Made by a program: the position numbers and the translations under genes
Notes under the pieces: model-generated
The model's database searches: none
What the model was told of the DNA's origin: nothing
The model's input: only the letters and a program-made list of their open reading frames with translations
Shown: positions 1 to 8,834 of the stretch, piece after piece
Layout: each line of letters begins with the position of its first letter
Position numbering within the stretch: the first letter of the stretch is position 1
Assembly (NCBI GenBank): GCA_903824755.1
Contig: CAIJXW010000158.1
Coordinates: 1 to 50,620, forward strand
Direction of reading: 5' to 3'
DNA from: an uncultured Bacteroidota bacterium
Lineage (GTDB): Bacteria; Bacteroidota; Bacteroidia; Flavobacteriales; Flavobacteriaceae
Length of the DNA stretch: 50,620 bases

Positions 1-1
1 C

Positions 2-733
2 GATCTTCTATTTGCATTGTTTTGTGTCGCCTCTGTTTCTGCACAAAATACAGAACCTATTCAAACCGATAGACCCGATCAAACCGAAACCCCATCATTA
101 GTACCAAAAGGAATGTTTCAGGCAGAAACAGGTTTTAGTTTTCAAAAAGATAACGCGGTAAATAAAACTAATATTCTTCCTTCAACATTGTGGAAATATG
201 GTGTGAACGATAATTTTGAATTACGATTAATCACTGAATATATATCTGAAAAACAGGCCGATGCTAAAATTGATGGATTAGCCCCTATCTATTTTGGTTT
301 CAAAGTAAAGTTAACAGAAGAAAAAGGGATTTTCCCAAAAACATCATTCATCGCACATATGTCATTGCCAAATGCCGCTTCAAAAAAATACAAAACGGAT
401 TTCTACGCTCCAGAATTTCGTTTTGTAATGCAGCACACCCTTTCTGAAAAAATGTCTTTTAGCTATAATTTAGGTGCTGAGTGGGATGGTTTTTCGGCCG
501 AACCAACATTTATTTACACAATTGCAAGTGGATATTCAATTACACAAAAGTGGGGTTCGTATATTGAATTATTTGGTTTTGCCCCTCAAAACAATAAAGC
601 AAATCATAATTTTGATGGCGGGATAACGTATTTGATTAACAATAATTTTATGTTAGATTTGTCTGCGGGATTTGGAATTACGAATAATGCCCCAAAACAT
701 TATTTTGCTTTAGGATTTTCATTTCGAATATAA
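2..733 (+). CDS. Outer-membrane beta-barrel protein (transporter family), 5' end outside window
   Basis: The reading frame is open from the first bases of the window, so the gene starts upstream. The first visible residues (DLLFALFCVASVSAQ) look like the hydrophobic end of a signal peptide with cleavage after A-Q, so only about 10 residues are probably missing. The mature part (about 225 residues) begins with a TDRPDQTETP motif and alternates aromatic and polar residues through beta-strand-like segments, ending in SFRI. Both features are typical of the 'transporter / MetA-pathway of phenol degradation' outer-membrane beta-barrel family (PF13557-like). The substrate cannot be read from the sequence. 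crtY starts 1 bp after its stop, so the two are probably co-transcribed. A TTG at position 17 is not a believable start because it would cut the signal peptide. Confidence 0.7.
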   Translation, partial: DLLFALFCVASVSAQNTEPIQTDRPDQTETPSLVPKGMFQAETGFSFQKDNAVNKTNILPSTLWKYGVNDNFELRLITEYISEKQADAKIDGLAPIYFGFKVKLTEEKGIFPKTSFIAHMSLPNAASKKYKTDFYAPEFRFVMQHTLSEKMSFSYNLGAEWDGFSAEPTFIYTIASGYSITQKWGSYIELFGFAPQNNKANHNFDGGITYLINNNFMLDLSAGFGITNNAPKHYFALGFSFRI

Positions 734-734
734 C

Positions 735-1898
735 ATGAAACACTATCATTACATATTTACTGGCTCAGGATTGTCGGCCTTGATGACGGTTTATAAAATG
801 GCACTTTCCGAACAATTCAGTGATAAATCCATTTTGCTGATAGATAAAGATATCAAAAAAACAAACGACAGAACTTGGTGTTTTTGGGAAACAAAATCAA
901 AAAATTGGGAGAAAATAATTCATAAAAAATGGGATTCGGCAATTTTTGCAAATGAAGACTTTCGAAGAAATTTAGATTTAAGCCCATTTCGTTATAATAC
1001 AATTCGTGGTTTGGATTTTTATAATCTAATTTTTGAAGTCCTTTCAAAACACAAAAACATCACATTTGTTCAACAAAATGTTATTGATTTTCAAGAAACT
1101 AAAGGCATAATTTCGGTAAATACAGAAACAGAAACCTATTCTTGTTCAAAATTATTCAATAGTATTATTCGCCTTGACGAGGTTGAAAATCAAACGAAAT
1201 ATCCTTTGATAAAACAGCATTTTATAGGTTGGTTTATAAAAGCCGAAACCCCAATTTTTGATTCAAAAACAGCAACTTTCATGGATTTTTCTGTGAATCA
1301 AAAGGGAAATACCCGATTTATGTATGTTTTGCCAACGTCAGAAACAGAAGCTTTGATAGAATATACGCTCTTTTCTCATCGCCATTTGGACAAATCAGAA
1401 TATGAAGAAGAAATTCAAAAGTATATTCAGAAATTAGGGGTTATAAAATTCGAAATCGTTGAAAAAGAGCAAGGAAGTATTCCGATGACGTGTTTTCCGT
1501 TTTGGAAAAAAAACACAAAAAACATATTAAACATTGGGTCAATTGGAGGCTGGACAAAAGCAAGTACAGGATATACCTTTAAAAATGCAGATAAAAAATC
1601 GGGCAAGCTGATTCAATTTCTATCTAACGAATCTGATTTTAGAAAATTTCACTCAAAGAATAAATTCTGGTATTATGACTTGTTGCTTTTGAATATTCTA
1701 GATCGCAATAACGAGTTGGGATCCATTATTTTTTCGGCACTTTTCAAAAAAGGAAACCCCGCATTAGTGTTAAAGTTTTTAGATGAAGAAACTTCTCTTT
1801 TTGAAGACATTCAGGTGATTATGAAATGCCCAAAAAGACTTTTTATAAAAGCATTATTTAGAGTTCTTTTTTCTATTAAAAATAACAAAAAACTATAA
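735..1898 (+). CDS. crtY: Lycopene beta-cyclase (CrtY family)
   Basis: 387 residues, the usual length of bacterial CrtY. The protein starts with a dinucleotide-binding strand and a GSGLSA motif (residues 10-15) followed by LLIDKD, the FAD/NAD-binding beta-alpha-beta unit of the CrtY/CrtL flavoproteins. NDRTWCFWE near residue 43 is a family signature, and IGSIGGWTKASTGY near residue 265 is the conserved C-terminal flavin segment. Known family role: redox-neutral cyclisation of both ends of lycopene to beta-carotene, at the membrane. In flavobacteria this feeds zeaxanthin-type yellow pigments. No other crt gene is visible; they may lie upstream of the window. The gene follows the barrel gene by 1 bp. 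No clear terminator follows. Confidence 0.88.
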   Translation: MKHYHYIFTGSGLSALMTVYKMALSEQFSDKSILLIDKDIKKTNDRTWCFWETKSKNWEKIIHKKWDSAIFANEDFRRNLDLSPFRYNTIRGLDFYNLIFEVLSKHKNITFVQQNVIDFQETKGIISVNTETETYSCSKLFNSIIRLDEVENQTKYPLIKQHFIGWFIKAETPIFDSKTATFMDFSVNQKGNTRFMYVLPTSETEALIEYTLFSHRHLDKSEYEEEIQKYIQKLGVIKFEIVEKEQGSIPMTCFPFWKKNTKNILNIGSIGGWTKASTGYTFKNADKKSGKLIQFLSNESDFRKFHSKNKFWYYDLLLLNILDRNNELGSIIFSALFKKGNPALVLKFLDEETSLFEDIQVIMKCPKRLFIKALFRVLFSIKNNKKL

Positions 1899-1941
1899 CA
1901 AAACTTTAATAAACAAATTTATTAGTTGCCTCGAAACTTTG

Positions 1942-1949
1942 TAACTTTG
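1942..1949 (+). promoter_or_regulatory. Candidate -7 box upstream of the bacilliredoxin gene
   Basis: TAACTTTG matches the Bacteroidetes -7 consensus TAnnTTTG and lies 32 bp before the ATG at 1982. No good -33 TTTG is seen at the normal distance, so this is a half-match only. Confidence 0.45.
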
Positions 1950-1981
1950 CAACTTGAAATAAACATTTAAAAAAATAAAAT

Positions 1982-2392
1982 ATGTATCCAGAAGAAATGG
2001 TAATCCCAATGCAAGCAGAATTAACTGCTGCTGGGTTTGAAGATTTACATAGCGCACACGATGTAGAGGCTGCTCTAAAACAAGAAGGGACAACTTTGGT
2101 TGTTGTTAATTCTGTTTGTGGTTGTGCCGCTAGAAACGCACGTCCAGGAGTAAAAATGAGTTTAGAAGGAGGTAAAAAACCAGACCACTTGATTACGGTT
2201 TTTGCAGGAGTTGACAAAGACGCAGTCGATGCAGCTCGCCAACACATGTTTCCTTTTCCTCCGTCATCACCAAGTATGGCATTATTCAAAAACGGAGAAT
2301 TAGTTCACATGCTTGAGCGTCATCACATTGAAGGCCGACCAGCCGAAATGATTGCTGAAAACCTAAAAGATGCTTATTCAGAATTCTGTTAA
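1982..2392 (+). CDS. Bacilliredoxin, BrxA/BrxB (YphP/YqiW) family
   Basis: 136 residues, the family length. It starts MYPEEMV, the family's characteristic N-terminus, and carries the CGC redox motif in NSVCGCAARNARPG (about residues 41-54). The end (DAYSEFC) has the C-terminal cysteine common in this family. Known role: removal of bacillithiol from S-bacillithiolated proteins in Firmicutes; many Bacteroidota encode the same protein and some make bacillithiol. The bacillithiol biosynthesis genes are not in this window, so the partner thiol here is inferred. It is monocistronic, with a -7 box before it and a strong terminator after it. Confidence 0.88.
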   Translation: MYPEEMVIPMQAELTAAGFEDLHSAHDVEAALKQEGTTLVVVNSVCGCAARNARPGVKMSLEGGKKPDHLITVFAGVDKDAVDAARQHMFPFPPSSPSMALFKNGELVHMLERHHIEGRPAEMIAENLKDAYSEFC

Positions 2393-2411
2393 GAATTTCC
2401 TTTTATAATTT

Positions 2412-2448
2412 AACCCTGTTAGAGGCAGTTACTCTAACAGGGTTTTTT
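2412..2448 (+). terminator. Rho-independent terminator after the bacilliredoxin gene
   Basis: A perfect 13-bp stem (2412-2424 with 2432-2444, arms AACCCTGTTAGAG and its complement) with a 7-nt loop runs into a TTTTTT tract at 2443-2448, 20 bp after the stop codon. Confidence 0.9.
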
Positions 2449-2460
2449 AATGATTTTTAT

Positions 2461-2468
2461 TACCTTTG
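2461..2468 (+). promoter_or_regulatory. Candidate -7 box for trhO
   Basis: TACCTTTG fits TAnnTTTG and lies just after the preceding terminator, 55 bp before the trhO ATG. The -33 position falls in the terminator T-tract and has no exact TTTG. Confidence 0.5.
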
Positions 2469-2523
2469 TGCCGAATTCTTCCATTTAGAATTCAAAATAT
2501 TTCTCACTTAAAACGTTAATAGC

Positions 2524-3882
2524 ATGCAACTGTATAACACATTAAGCGCAGAAGAAAGAGCCGAATTAATTGATCAAGCGGGCAAACAACGATTAACGTT
2601 GTCTTTTTATGCGTATTCCAAAATTGAAGATCCTAAAAAATTTCGTGACGATTTATTTATTGCCTGGAACAAACTAGATGCTCTTGGACGAACCTATGTT
2701 GCCAAAGAAGGAATTAATGCCCAAATGAGCATTCCCGCAGAAAACATGGAGTCCTTTCGAGAAACTTTAGAAAGGTATGATTTCATGAAAAATATTCGCT
2801 TGAATGTGGCTGTAGAACATGATGACCATTCGTTTTTAAAGCTAACGATAAAGGTTCGTGACAAAATTGTAGCAGACGGATTAAATGACGAAACCTTTGA
2901 TGTAACCAATATTGGGGTTCATTTAAAAGCAGCCGAATTCAATGAAATTTTGGAAGACCCAAATACAATCGTAGTCGATTTTCGAAATCATTATGAGAGT
3001 GAAATTGGACACTTTAAAGGAGCTATAACCCCAGATGTCGAAACTTTTCGGGAATCTTTACCTATCATAAATGAGCAATTAAAAGATTTTAAAGAAGACA
3101 AAAACTTGGTGATGTATTGCACGGGAGGAATTCGGTGTGAAAAAGCTTCGGCCTATTTTAAACATCAAGGGTTTAAAAATGTATTTCAATTAGAAGGCGG
3201 AATTATAAATTATGCCAAACAAATAAAAGAAGAAAACATTCAAAGCAAATTCATCGGAAAAAACTTTGTTTTTGATCATCGATTGGGCGAACGAATTACC
3301 GAAGATATTGTTTCTCAATGCCATCAATGTGGGAAACCGTGTGATAATCACACTAATTGTCTCAATGATGGATGCCATTTATTGTTTATTCAATGTGAAG
3401 AATGCCAGTCAAAATTAGAAAATTGCTGCTCTACCGAATGTCAAGAAATAACCCATTTGCCACTGGCAGAACAAGTAAAACTCAGAAGCGGAAAACAAGT
3501 TGGAAACAAAGTCTTCCGAAAAGGGAAATCAGAAAAACTGACATTTAAACATTCTGGAGAATTATCAGATGTCTCGTTAGCAACCTCTAGCAACGCAGTG
3601 ACTTTTCGACCAAAAATCAAAATTAAAAAAGTTAGTATTGGCAAAGCCGAACATTATTATGTGAAAGCACAAGTAGGGCTTTTTTTAATTGAAAAAAACG
3701 AATTAAATATTGGTGATAAAATAATGATTTCTGGACCAACAACGGGAGATCAAGTTTTAATTCTTGATAAAATGTTAGTCAATGGAAAAGAAAATTCTAC
3801 GGCAAAACCTGGAGACAAAATAACTTTTGAAGCACCATTCCGAATTAGATTATCTGATAAATTATATAAAATAATAGATTAA
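2524..3882 (+). CDS. trhO: tRNA uridine(34) hydroxylase TrhO (rhodanese family) with extra C-terminal barrel domain
   Basis: 452 residues against about 350 in the E. coli protein (YceA). The N-terminal ferredoxin-like domain (about 1-125; AKEGINAQ motif) is followed by a rhodanese domain (about 130-245) with catalytic Cys199 in CTGGIRC, and by a cysteine-rich segment (about 265-310; CHQCGKPC, CLNDGC, CEEC, CCSTEC). Known role: O2-dependent 5-hydroxylation of U34 in tRNA. From about residue 335 there is an extension of about 117 residues that the E. coli protein lacks. Its VKAQVGLFLIEKNELNIGDKI-like strands and ISGPTTG turn resemble a translation-factor-type beta barrel, as found at the C-terminus of U32 peptidases. 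The core call is secure. The identity of the extension is my reading. Confidence 0.88.
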   Translation: MQLYNTLSAEERAELIDQAGKQRLTLSFYAYSKIEDPKKFRDDLFIAWNKLDALGRTYVAKEGINAQMSIPAENMESFRETLERYDFMKNIRLNVAVEHDDHSFLKLTIKVRDKIVADGLNDETFDVTNIGVHLKAAEFNEILEDPNTIVVDFRNHYESEIGHFKGAITPDVETFRESLPIINEQLKDFKEDKNLVMYCTGGIRCEKASAYFKHQGFKNVFQLEGGIINYAKQIKEENIQSKFIGKNFVFDHRLGERITEDIVSQCHQCGKPCDNHTNCLNDGCHLLFIQCEECQSKLENCCSTECQEITHLPLAEQVKLRSGKQVGNKVFRKGKSEKLTFKHSGELSDVSLATSSNAVTFRPKIKIKKVSIGKAEHYYVKAQVGLFLIEKNELNIGDKIMISGPTTGDQVLILDKMLVNGKENSTAKPGDKITFEAPFRIRLSDKLYKIID

Positions 3883-3906
3883 AATAGTTTATAAAAACAA
3901 ATCCAC

Positions 3907-3952
3907 TCCAATTTCTGTAAACATAATAGTTGATGGGAATTGGATTTTTTTT
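3907..3952 (+). terminator. Possible weak terminator after trhO
   Basis: TCCAATT (3907-3913) can pair with AATTGGA (3938-3944) across a 24-nt loop and is followed by a run of eight T. The stem is short and the loop long, so this is tentative. Confidence 0.35.
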
Positions 3953-3982
3953 GTAATATAATTTCTAAAAATACTATCTTTA
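3950..3982 (+). promoter_or_regulatory. Candidate promoter of the ricT-gldH-PBP1A operon
   Basis: TTTG (3950-3953), a 21-bp spacer and TATCTTTA (3975-3982), one base from the TAnnTTTG consensus, lie 58 bp before the ricT ATG. The spacing is within the 17-23 bp range of Bacteroidetes promoters. Confidence 0.5.
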
Positions 3983-4040
3983 CCAATTAAACGTTTTTAA
4001 GAACTTAAGTTGCGCCAGTAGCAACACTACATATAAAATT

Positions 4041-5270
4041 ATGGCATGTACAAGTTGTTCAACTTCAGATGGCGGAGCGCCAAAGGGTTGTAAAAATAAT
4101 GGGACATGCGGCACCGATAGCTGCAATAAATTAACGGTCTTTGATTGGCTTTCAAACATGAGTTTGCCTAATGGAGAAACTCCTTTTGATTGTGTTGAAG
4201 TTCGTTTTAAAAATGGAAGAAAAGAATTTTATCGAAATACCGAAAAACTAACCTTGAGTATTGGTGACATTATTGCAACCGAAGCATCACCAGGACATGA
4301 CATCGGAATTGTAACCTTAACGGGTGAATTGGTAAAAATTCAGATGAAGAAAAAAGGGGTAAATCACACCAGTACCGAAATTCTAAAAATTTACCGAAAA
4401 GCATCGCAAAAAGACATCGATATATGGTCTAATGCTAGAGATAAAGAAGAGCCAATGAAGGTGAAAGCCCGTGAATTGGCAATTGCTCATAAACTAGAAA
4501 TGAAGATATCGGATATTGAATTTCAAGGCGATGGATCAAAAGCAACTTTTTATTATACTGCCGAAGACCGAATAGATTTTCGTTTGCTAATAAAAGATTT
4601 TGCCAAAGAATTCAGCACTCGAATAGAAATGAAGCAGGTTGGTTTTCGTCAAGAAGCATCACGTTTAGGGGGCATCGGTTCGTGCGGAAGAGAATTGTGT
4701 TGCTCTACCTGGCTAACAGATTTTCGAAGCGTAAACACCTCTGCGGCACGATACCAACAGTTGTCTTTGAACCCACAAAAACTTGCGGGGCAATGCGGAA
4801 AATTGAAATGCTGTTTGAACTATGAACTTGACACCTATATGGACGCACTTCAAGGATTTCCTAGTTTTGAGACTAAATTAGTAACAGAAAAAGGAGATGC
4901 GATTTGTCAAAAACAAGATATTTTCAAAGGTTTAATGTGGTTTGCATATACCAATAATTTTGCGAATTGGCATATATTAAAGATTGAACAAGTAAATGAA
5001 ATAATTGCCGAAAACAAACAAAAAAAGAAGGTTTCTTCATTAGAAGACTTTGCTTTAGAAATTACACAAACTCCCGAAAAAGATTTCAATAATGCTATGG
5101 GACAAGAGAGTTTAACTCGTTTTGACCAACCCAAGAAAAAGAAAAAACCGAACAAAAAAAGAAGGCCTTCGGGAGAGCAAGTTGTAGCGGGTGCAAATCG
5201 TCCAGCTTCTGAACCTAGACCTGCGTCAAACAAAATAATTCCGAATAATAGAAATGAACCTAAAGCATAG
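4041..5270 (+). CDS. ricT: PSP1-domain protein, RicT/YaaT family
   Basis: 409 residues. The centre (about 60-270) is the PSP1 domain, with GSCGRELCCSTWL and GQCGKLKCCLNYELD, the cysteine-rich signatures of YaaT/RicT. The N-terminus carries a second cysteine cluster (CTSCS, CKNNGTCGTDSC within residues 3-28). The last about 60 residues are lysine/proline-rich and look disordered. In Bacillus, RicT forms an Fe-S complex with RicA and RicF that affects mRNA processing and development; its role in Bacteroidota is not established, and no ricA or ricF lies nearby. The 3' end overlaps gldH by 17 bp, so ricT, gldH and the PBP gene form one operon. Confidence 0.8.
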   Translation: MACTSCSTSDGGAPKGCKNNGTCGTDSCNKLTVFDWLSNMSLPNGETPFDCVEVRFKNGRKEFYRNTEKLTLSIGDIIATEASPGHDIGIVTLTGELVKIQMKKKGVNHTSTEILKIYRKASQKDIDIWSNARDKEEPMKVKARELAIAHKLEMKISDIEFQGDGSKATFYYTAEDRIDFRLLIKDFAKEFSTRIEMKQVGFRQEASRLGGIGSCGRELCCSTWLTDFRSVNTSAARYQQLSLNPQKLAGQCGKLKCCLNYELDTYMDALQGFPSFETKLVTEKGDAICQKQDIFKGLMWFAYTNNFANWHILKIEQVNEIIAENKQKKKVSSLEDFALEITQTPEKDFNNAMGQESLTRFDQPKKKKKPNKKRRPSGEQVVAGANRPASEPRPASNKIIPNNRNEPKA

Positions 5271-5742
5271 TTTTCTGTTTATTTTTTTGATAATTCTTGC
5301 CGTTTCTTGCGATAAGAAGAGGGTTTTTGATGATTATCAATCTGTAAATAGTGGTTGGAAAAAGAATAGTCCCGCAACGTTTTTAATTGAAAAATTAGAC
5401 CCAAAAAAGGACTATAATTTATTCGTTAATATTAGAGCAAATGACGACTATAAATATAACAATTTGTTTCTAATTGTTTCTTTAGAGCAGCCTGATGGGT
5501 TAACAAAAACAGATACTTTAGAATATCAAATGGCTCAAGACGATGGCACCATGCTGGGTGATGGTTTTTCGGATATTAAAGAAAGTAAATTAGTTTATAA
5601 AGAACGATTTAAGTTCAAATATCCAGAAAACAATAAAGTTCGTATAAGACATGCCATAAGACAATCTGGAAAAGTATCGGGCGATGAAATATTAGAAGGG
5701 ATAACAGACATTGGTTTCAGGATAGAATCAACAGAAAAATAA
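5254..5742 (+). CDS. gldH: Gliding motility lipoprotein GldH
   Basis: 162 residues. The N-terminus MNLKHSFLFIFLIILAVSC is a lipoprotein signal peptide with the lipobox cysteine at residue 19. The body contains the GldH-type beta-rich region (WKKNSPATF, YNNLFLIVSLE, RIRHAIRQ). Known role: GldH is required for flavobacterial gliding and for motility-adhesin handling. Its start lies inside the end of ricT (17-bp overlap) and its stop is 1 bp before the PBP gene. This arrangement implies translational coupling. Confidence 0.85.
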   Translation: MNLKHSFLFIFLIILAVSCDKKRVFDDYQSVNSGWKKNSPATFLIEKLDPKKDYNLFVNIRANDDYKYNNLFLIVSLEQPDGLTKTDTLEYQMAQDDGTMLGDGFSDIKESKLVYKERFKFKYPENNKVRIRHAIRQSGKVSGDEILEGITDIGFRIESTEK

Positions 5743-5743
5743 T

Positions 5744-8044
5744 ATGGCAGCACAAAAAAAATTGAATCAAGAGAAAGATATAAATTACTATAAAAAGAAA
5801 TTTTGGAAAGTTTTTTTCTATGGCCTTGTCGGGCTATTTCTATTTTTTCTATTTGCTTCATGGGGCTTTTTTGGCTCGATGCCTTCCTTTGAAGATTTAG
5901 AAAATCCAGATTCAAATTTGGCCACCGAAGTATTATCCGCTGATGGGGCAACTATCGGAAAATTCTATAATGAAAACCGAACTTCTATCAAATATAAAGA
6001 CCTTCCGAAACACTTGGTGGACGCACTTGTTGCCACAGAGGACGAGCGATTTTATGAGCATTCTGGTATAGACGGAAGAGGCACCTTGAGAGCGGTTTTG
6101 AGCCTAGGCACGAGTGGTGGAGCTAGTACTTTAACCCAGCAATTAGCAAAGCAATTATTTCATGGAGAAGGATCAAAATTTCTTCCTTTTAGAATCGTTC
6201 AGAAAGTAAAAGAATGGATTATTGCAATAAAACTAGAGCGTCAATATACAAAAAACGAGATTATTGCGATGTATTTCAATAAAGCAGATTTTGTCAATAC
6301 AGCTGTTGGAATTCGATCTGCCGCCAAAGTTTATTTTGGAAAAGAACCTCGTGATTTGACAATTCCTGAAGGTGCAATGCTAGTTGGAATGCTAAAAAAT
6401 CCTTCTTTATTTAATCCTATAAGAAGATTAGAGAAAGTGCGGATAAGACGAAATGTGGTCATGAAACAAATGGTGAAAAATAATTTTTTGGCGGAGGCCA
6501 CAAAAGAATCTTTAGAAAGCCAACCTATCATTCTTCATTTTCAACCTGAAAGTCATAAAGATGGAATTGCTACCTATTTCAGAGAATATCTTAGGGAGTT
6601 TATGAAAAATTGGCTGAAAGAAAATAAAAAAGCCGATGGCTCAGAATATGATATTTATCGTGATGGACTAAAAATTTATACTACCATTGATTCTAGAATG
6701 CAGGCTAATGCAGAATTAGCGGTTTCTGAACATTTAACAAATTTGCAAAAAGAATTTTTTTCGCAGGCAAAAACAAATAAAAACGCTCCTTTTATCAATA
6801 TTTCAGAAGTTGAAACACAACGAATTTTGATGCAGGCAATGAAATCTTCTGAAAGATGGAGACAATTAAAAGAGCAAGATAAAAGCGATGAAGAAATTAT
6901 AAAATCGTTTAATATTAAAACAGAAATGACTGTTTTTACTTGGAAAGGCGAAAGAGATACAATCATGACTCCGATGGATTCTATTCGTTATTATAAACAT
7001 TTTCTTCAAGCTGGATTAATGGCTATGGAACCACAAACTGGGCATGTAAAAGCTTGGGTGGGCGGAATAAATTACAAATATTTTCAATATGATCACGTGG
7101 GTCAAGGGGCAAGACAAGTGGGCTCGACATTCAAACCATTTGTTTATGCAACTGCCATAGAGCAGCTCAATATGTCACCTTGCGACTCGATAATCGATTC
7201 GCCATTCATGATTCACAAAGGCCGTCATCACGTTACGGAGGATTGGGAACCAAAAAATTCTGATCAAAAATATCGAGGAATGGTCACCTTGAAAAAAGCC
7301 TTGGCAAATTCTATAAATACCGTTTCGGCAAAACTGATGGACAAAGTAGGTCCAGAGGCGGTAGTGGCATTGGCACACAAACTAGGAATAGATTCTGAAA
7401 TTCCTGTCCAGCCATCAATTGCATTAGGGGCTGTCGAAATTACTGTTCAAAATATGGTGGCTGCTTATAGCACATTTGCGAATCAAGGCGTATATATAAA
7501 ACCGCAGTTTATCTCTAGAATTGAAGACAAAAATGGCGTTGTGATTTATGAACCTATTCCCGAATCTCATGATGTTTTGAATAAAGATATTGCCTTTGCG
7601 GTAATAAAATTATTAGAAGGTGTTACCGAAGATGGCTCGGGTTCAAGATTAAGAACTCAGGGCGGAGGCTATGGATATGAGCGCGTTACAGGTTATCCAT
7701 ACGTGTTTACAAATCCAATTGCGGGCAAGACAGGGACAACTCAAAATCAATCCGATGGTTGGTTTATGGGAATGGTTCCAAATCTTGTAACAGGAGTTTG
7801 GGTGGGTTGCGAAGACCGATCTGCACGATTCAAAAGCATTACATACGGACAAGGAGCTGTTGCGGCTTTGCCAATTTGGGGGCTTTTTATGAAGAAAAAT
7901 TATGCCGATATTACCCTGACTGTTTCTAAAGAAGAATTTGAAAGACCAGATAATTTGTCTATAAAAGTGGATTGTTGGTCGCCACCAAGCACAACAAAAG
8001 ACACTACTAATTCAGAACAAAGTACGGAAGAATTTGGATTATAA
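5744..8044 (+). CDS. Class A penicillin-binding protein (PBP1A type, transglycosylase/transpeptidase)
   Basis: 766 residues. A short cytoplasmic lysine-rich start is followed by one membrane anchor (about 24-46). The GT51 glycosyltransferase domain (about 65-245) has the catalytic glutamate E99 in ATEDERFYEHSGID. The transpeptidase domain follows, with the serine motif STFK (Ser461), SIN (about 523) and KTGTT (Lys662). Known role: polymerises lipid II glycan strands and crosslinks their peptides in the periplasm. It is the last gene of the ricT-gldH operon. All catalytic motifs are present. Confidence 0.92.
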   Translation: MAAQKKLNQEKDINYYKKKFWKVFFYGLVGLFLFFLFASWGFFGSMPSFEDLENPDSNLATEVLSADGATIGKFYNENRTSIKYKDLPKHLVDALVATEDERFYEHSGIDGRGTLRAVLSLGTSGGASTLTQQLAKQLFHGEGSKFLPFRIVQKVKEWIIAIKLERQYTKNEIIAMYFNKADFVNTAVGIRSAAKVYFGKEPRDLTIPEGAMLVGMLKNPSLFNPIRRLEKVRIRRNVVMKQMVKNNFLAEATKESLESQPIILHFQPESHKDGIATYFREYLREFMKNWLKENKKADGSEYDIYRDGLKIYTTIDSRMQANAELAVSEHLTNLQKEFFSQAKTNKNAPFINISEVETQRILMQAMKSSERWRQLKEQDKSDEEIIKSFNIKTEMTVFTWKGERDTIMTPMDSIRYYKHFLQAGLMAMEPQTGHVKAWVGGINYKYFQYDHVGQGARQVGSTFKPFVYATAIEQLNMSPCDSIIDSPFMIHKGRHHVTEDWEPKNSDQKYRGMVTLKKALANSINTVSAKLMDKVGPEAVVALAHKLGIDSEIPVQPSIALGAVEITVQNMVAAYSTFANQGVYIKPQFISRIEDKNGVVIYEPIPESHDVLNKDIAFAVIKLLEGVTEDGSGSRLRTQGGGYGYERVTGYPYVFTNPIAGKTGTTQNQSDGWFMGMVPNLVTGVWVGCEDRSARFKSITYGQGAVAALPIWGLFMKKNYADITLTVSKEEFERPDNLSIKVDCWSPPSTTKDTTNSEQSTEEFGL

Positions 8045-8130
8045 AATAAATTTCGAAATGAAATTTAGTCCTTTCTTTTGAATGTATATTATCATTTATC
8101 AGCAAATAAATTTACCAAATAACAGCAATT

Positions 8131-8832
8131 ATGATTAACAAAAAAGTAGATTCTGTTCGAGAAGCATTGCAAGGTATTCAAAACGAAATGACACTTATGC
8201 TCGGCGGTTTTGGATTGTGTGGTATTCCTGAAAATTCCATTTCCGAACTTGTAAATATGGGCGTGACAAACCTGACCTGTATTTCTAATAATGCAGGAGT
8301 TGATGACTTTGGATTAGGTTTGCTATTGCAAAAAAAACAAATAAAGAAAATGGTTTCTTCCTATGTAGGAGAAAATGCAGAATTTGAACGTCAAATGCTT
8401 TCCGGAGAACTCGAAGTAGAGCTTATTCCGCAAGGAACATTAGCCGAACGATGTCGTGCCGCACAGGCAGGAATCCCGGCTTTTTTCACACCAGCAGGAT
8501 TTGGAACAGAAGTCGCTATTGGAAAAGAAGCTCGAGAATTTAATGGGAAAATGCACGTTTTAGAACATGCTTTCAAAGCCGATTTTTCGATTGTAAAAGC
8601 CTGGAAAGGAGATACCGCAGGCAACCTCATCTTCAAGGGAACGGCTAGAAATTTTAATCCTTGTATGGCTGGAGCTGCCAAAATAACAATTGCCGAAGTT
8701 GAAGAATTAGTAGAGGCAGGAACATTAGATCCAAACCAAATTCATATTCCAGGGATTTTTGTACAGCGGATTTTCCAAGGTGAAAAATTTGAAAAAAGAA
8801 TTGAACAACGAACAACCAGAAAAAGAGACTAA
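8131..8832 (+). CDS. scoA: 3-oxoacid CoA-transferase subunit A
   Basis: 233 residues, the normal length of the A subunit. The glycine-rich [11 protein letters not shown] (25-35) is the family I CoA-transferase signature, and the GDTAGNL and [10 protein letters not shown] segments are typical. Known role: with subunit B it moves CoA from succinyl-CoA to acetoacetate or another 3-oxoacid, allowing use of ketone bodies and amino-acid carbon. Subunit B starts 2 bp after its stop. A weak promoter-like TAAATTTA at 8107-8114 precedes it. Confidence 0.88.
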   Translation: MINKKVDSVREALQGIQNEMTLMLGGFGLCGIPENSISELVNMGVTNLTCISNNAGVDDFGLGLLLQKKQIKKMVSSYVGENAEFERQMLSGELEVELIPQGTLAERCRAAQAGIPAFFTPAGFGTEVAIGKEAREFNGKMHVLEHAFKADFSIVKAWKGDTAGNLIFKGTARNFNPCMAGAAKITIAEVEELVEAGTLDPNQIHIPGIFVQRIFQGEKFEKRIEQRTTRKRD

Positions 8833-8834
8833 AT

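Noticed and set aside
1906..2289. 127-residue frame on the minus strand over the bacilliredoxin gene
   Set aside because: It is the antisense shadow of a well-supported gene and has no family signature.
5595..5951. 118-residue frame on the minus strand across gldH and the PBP gene
   Set aside because: Overlaps two secure genes and has no family signature.
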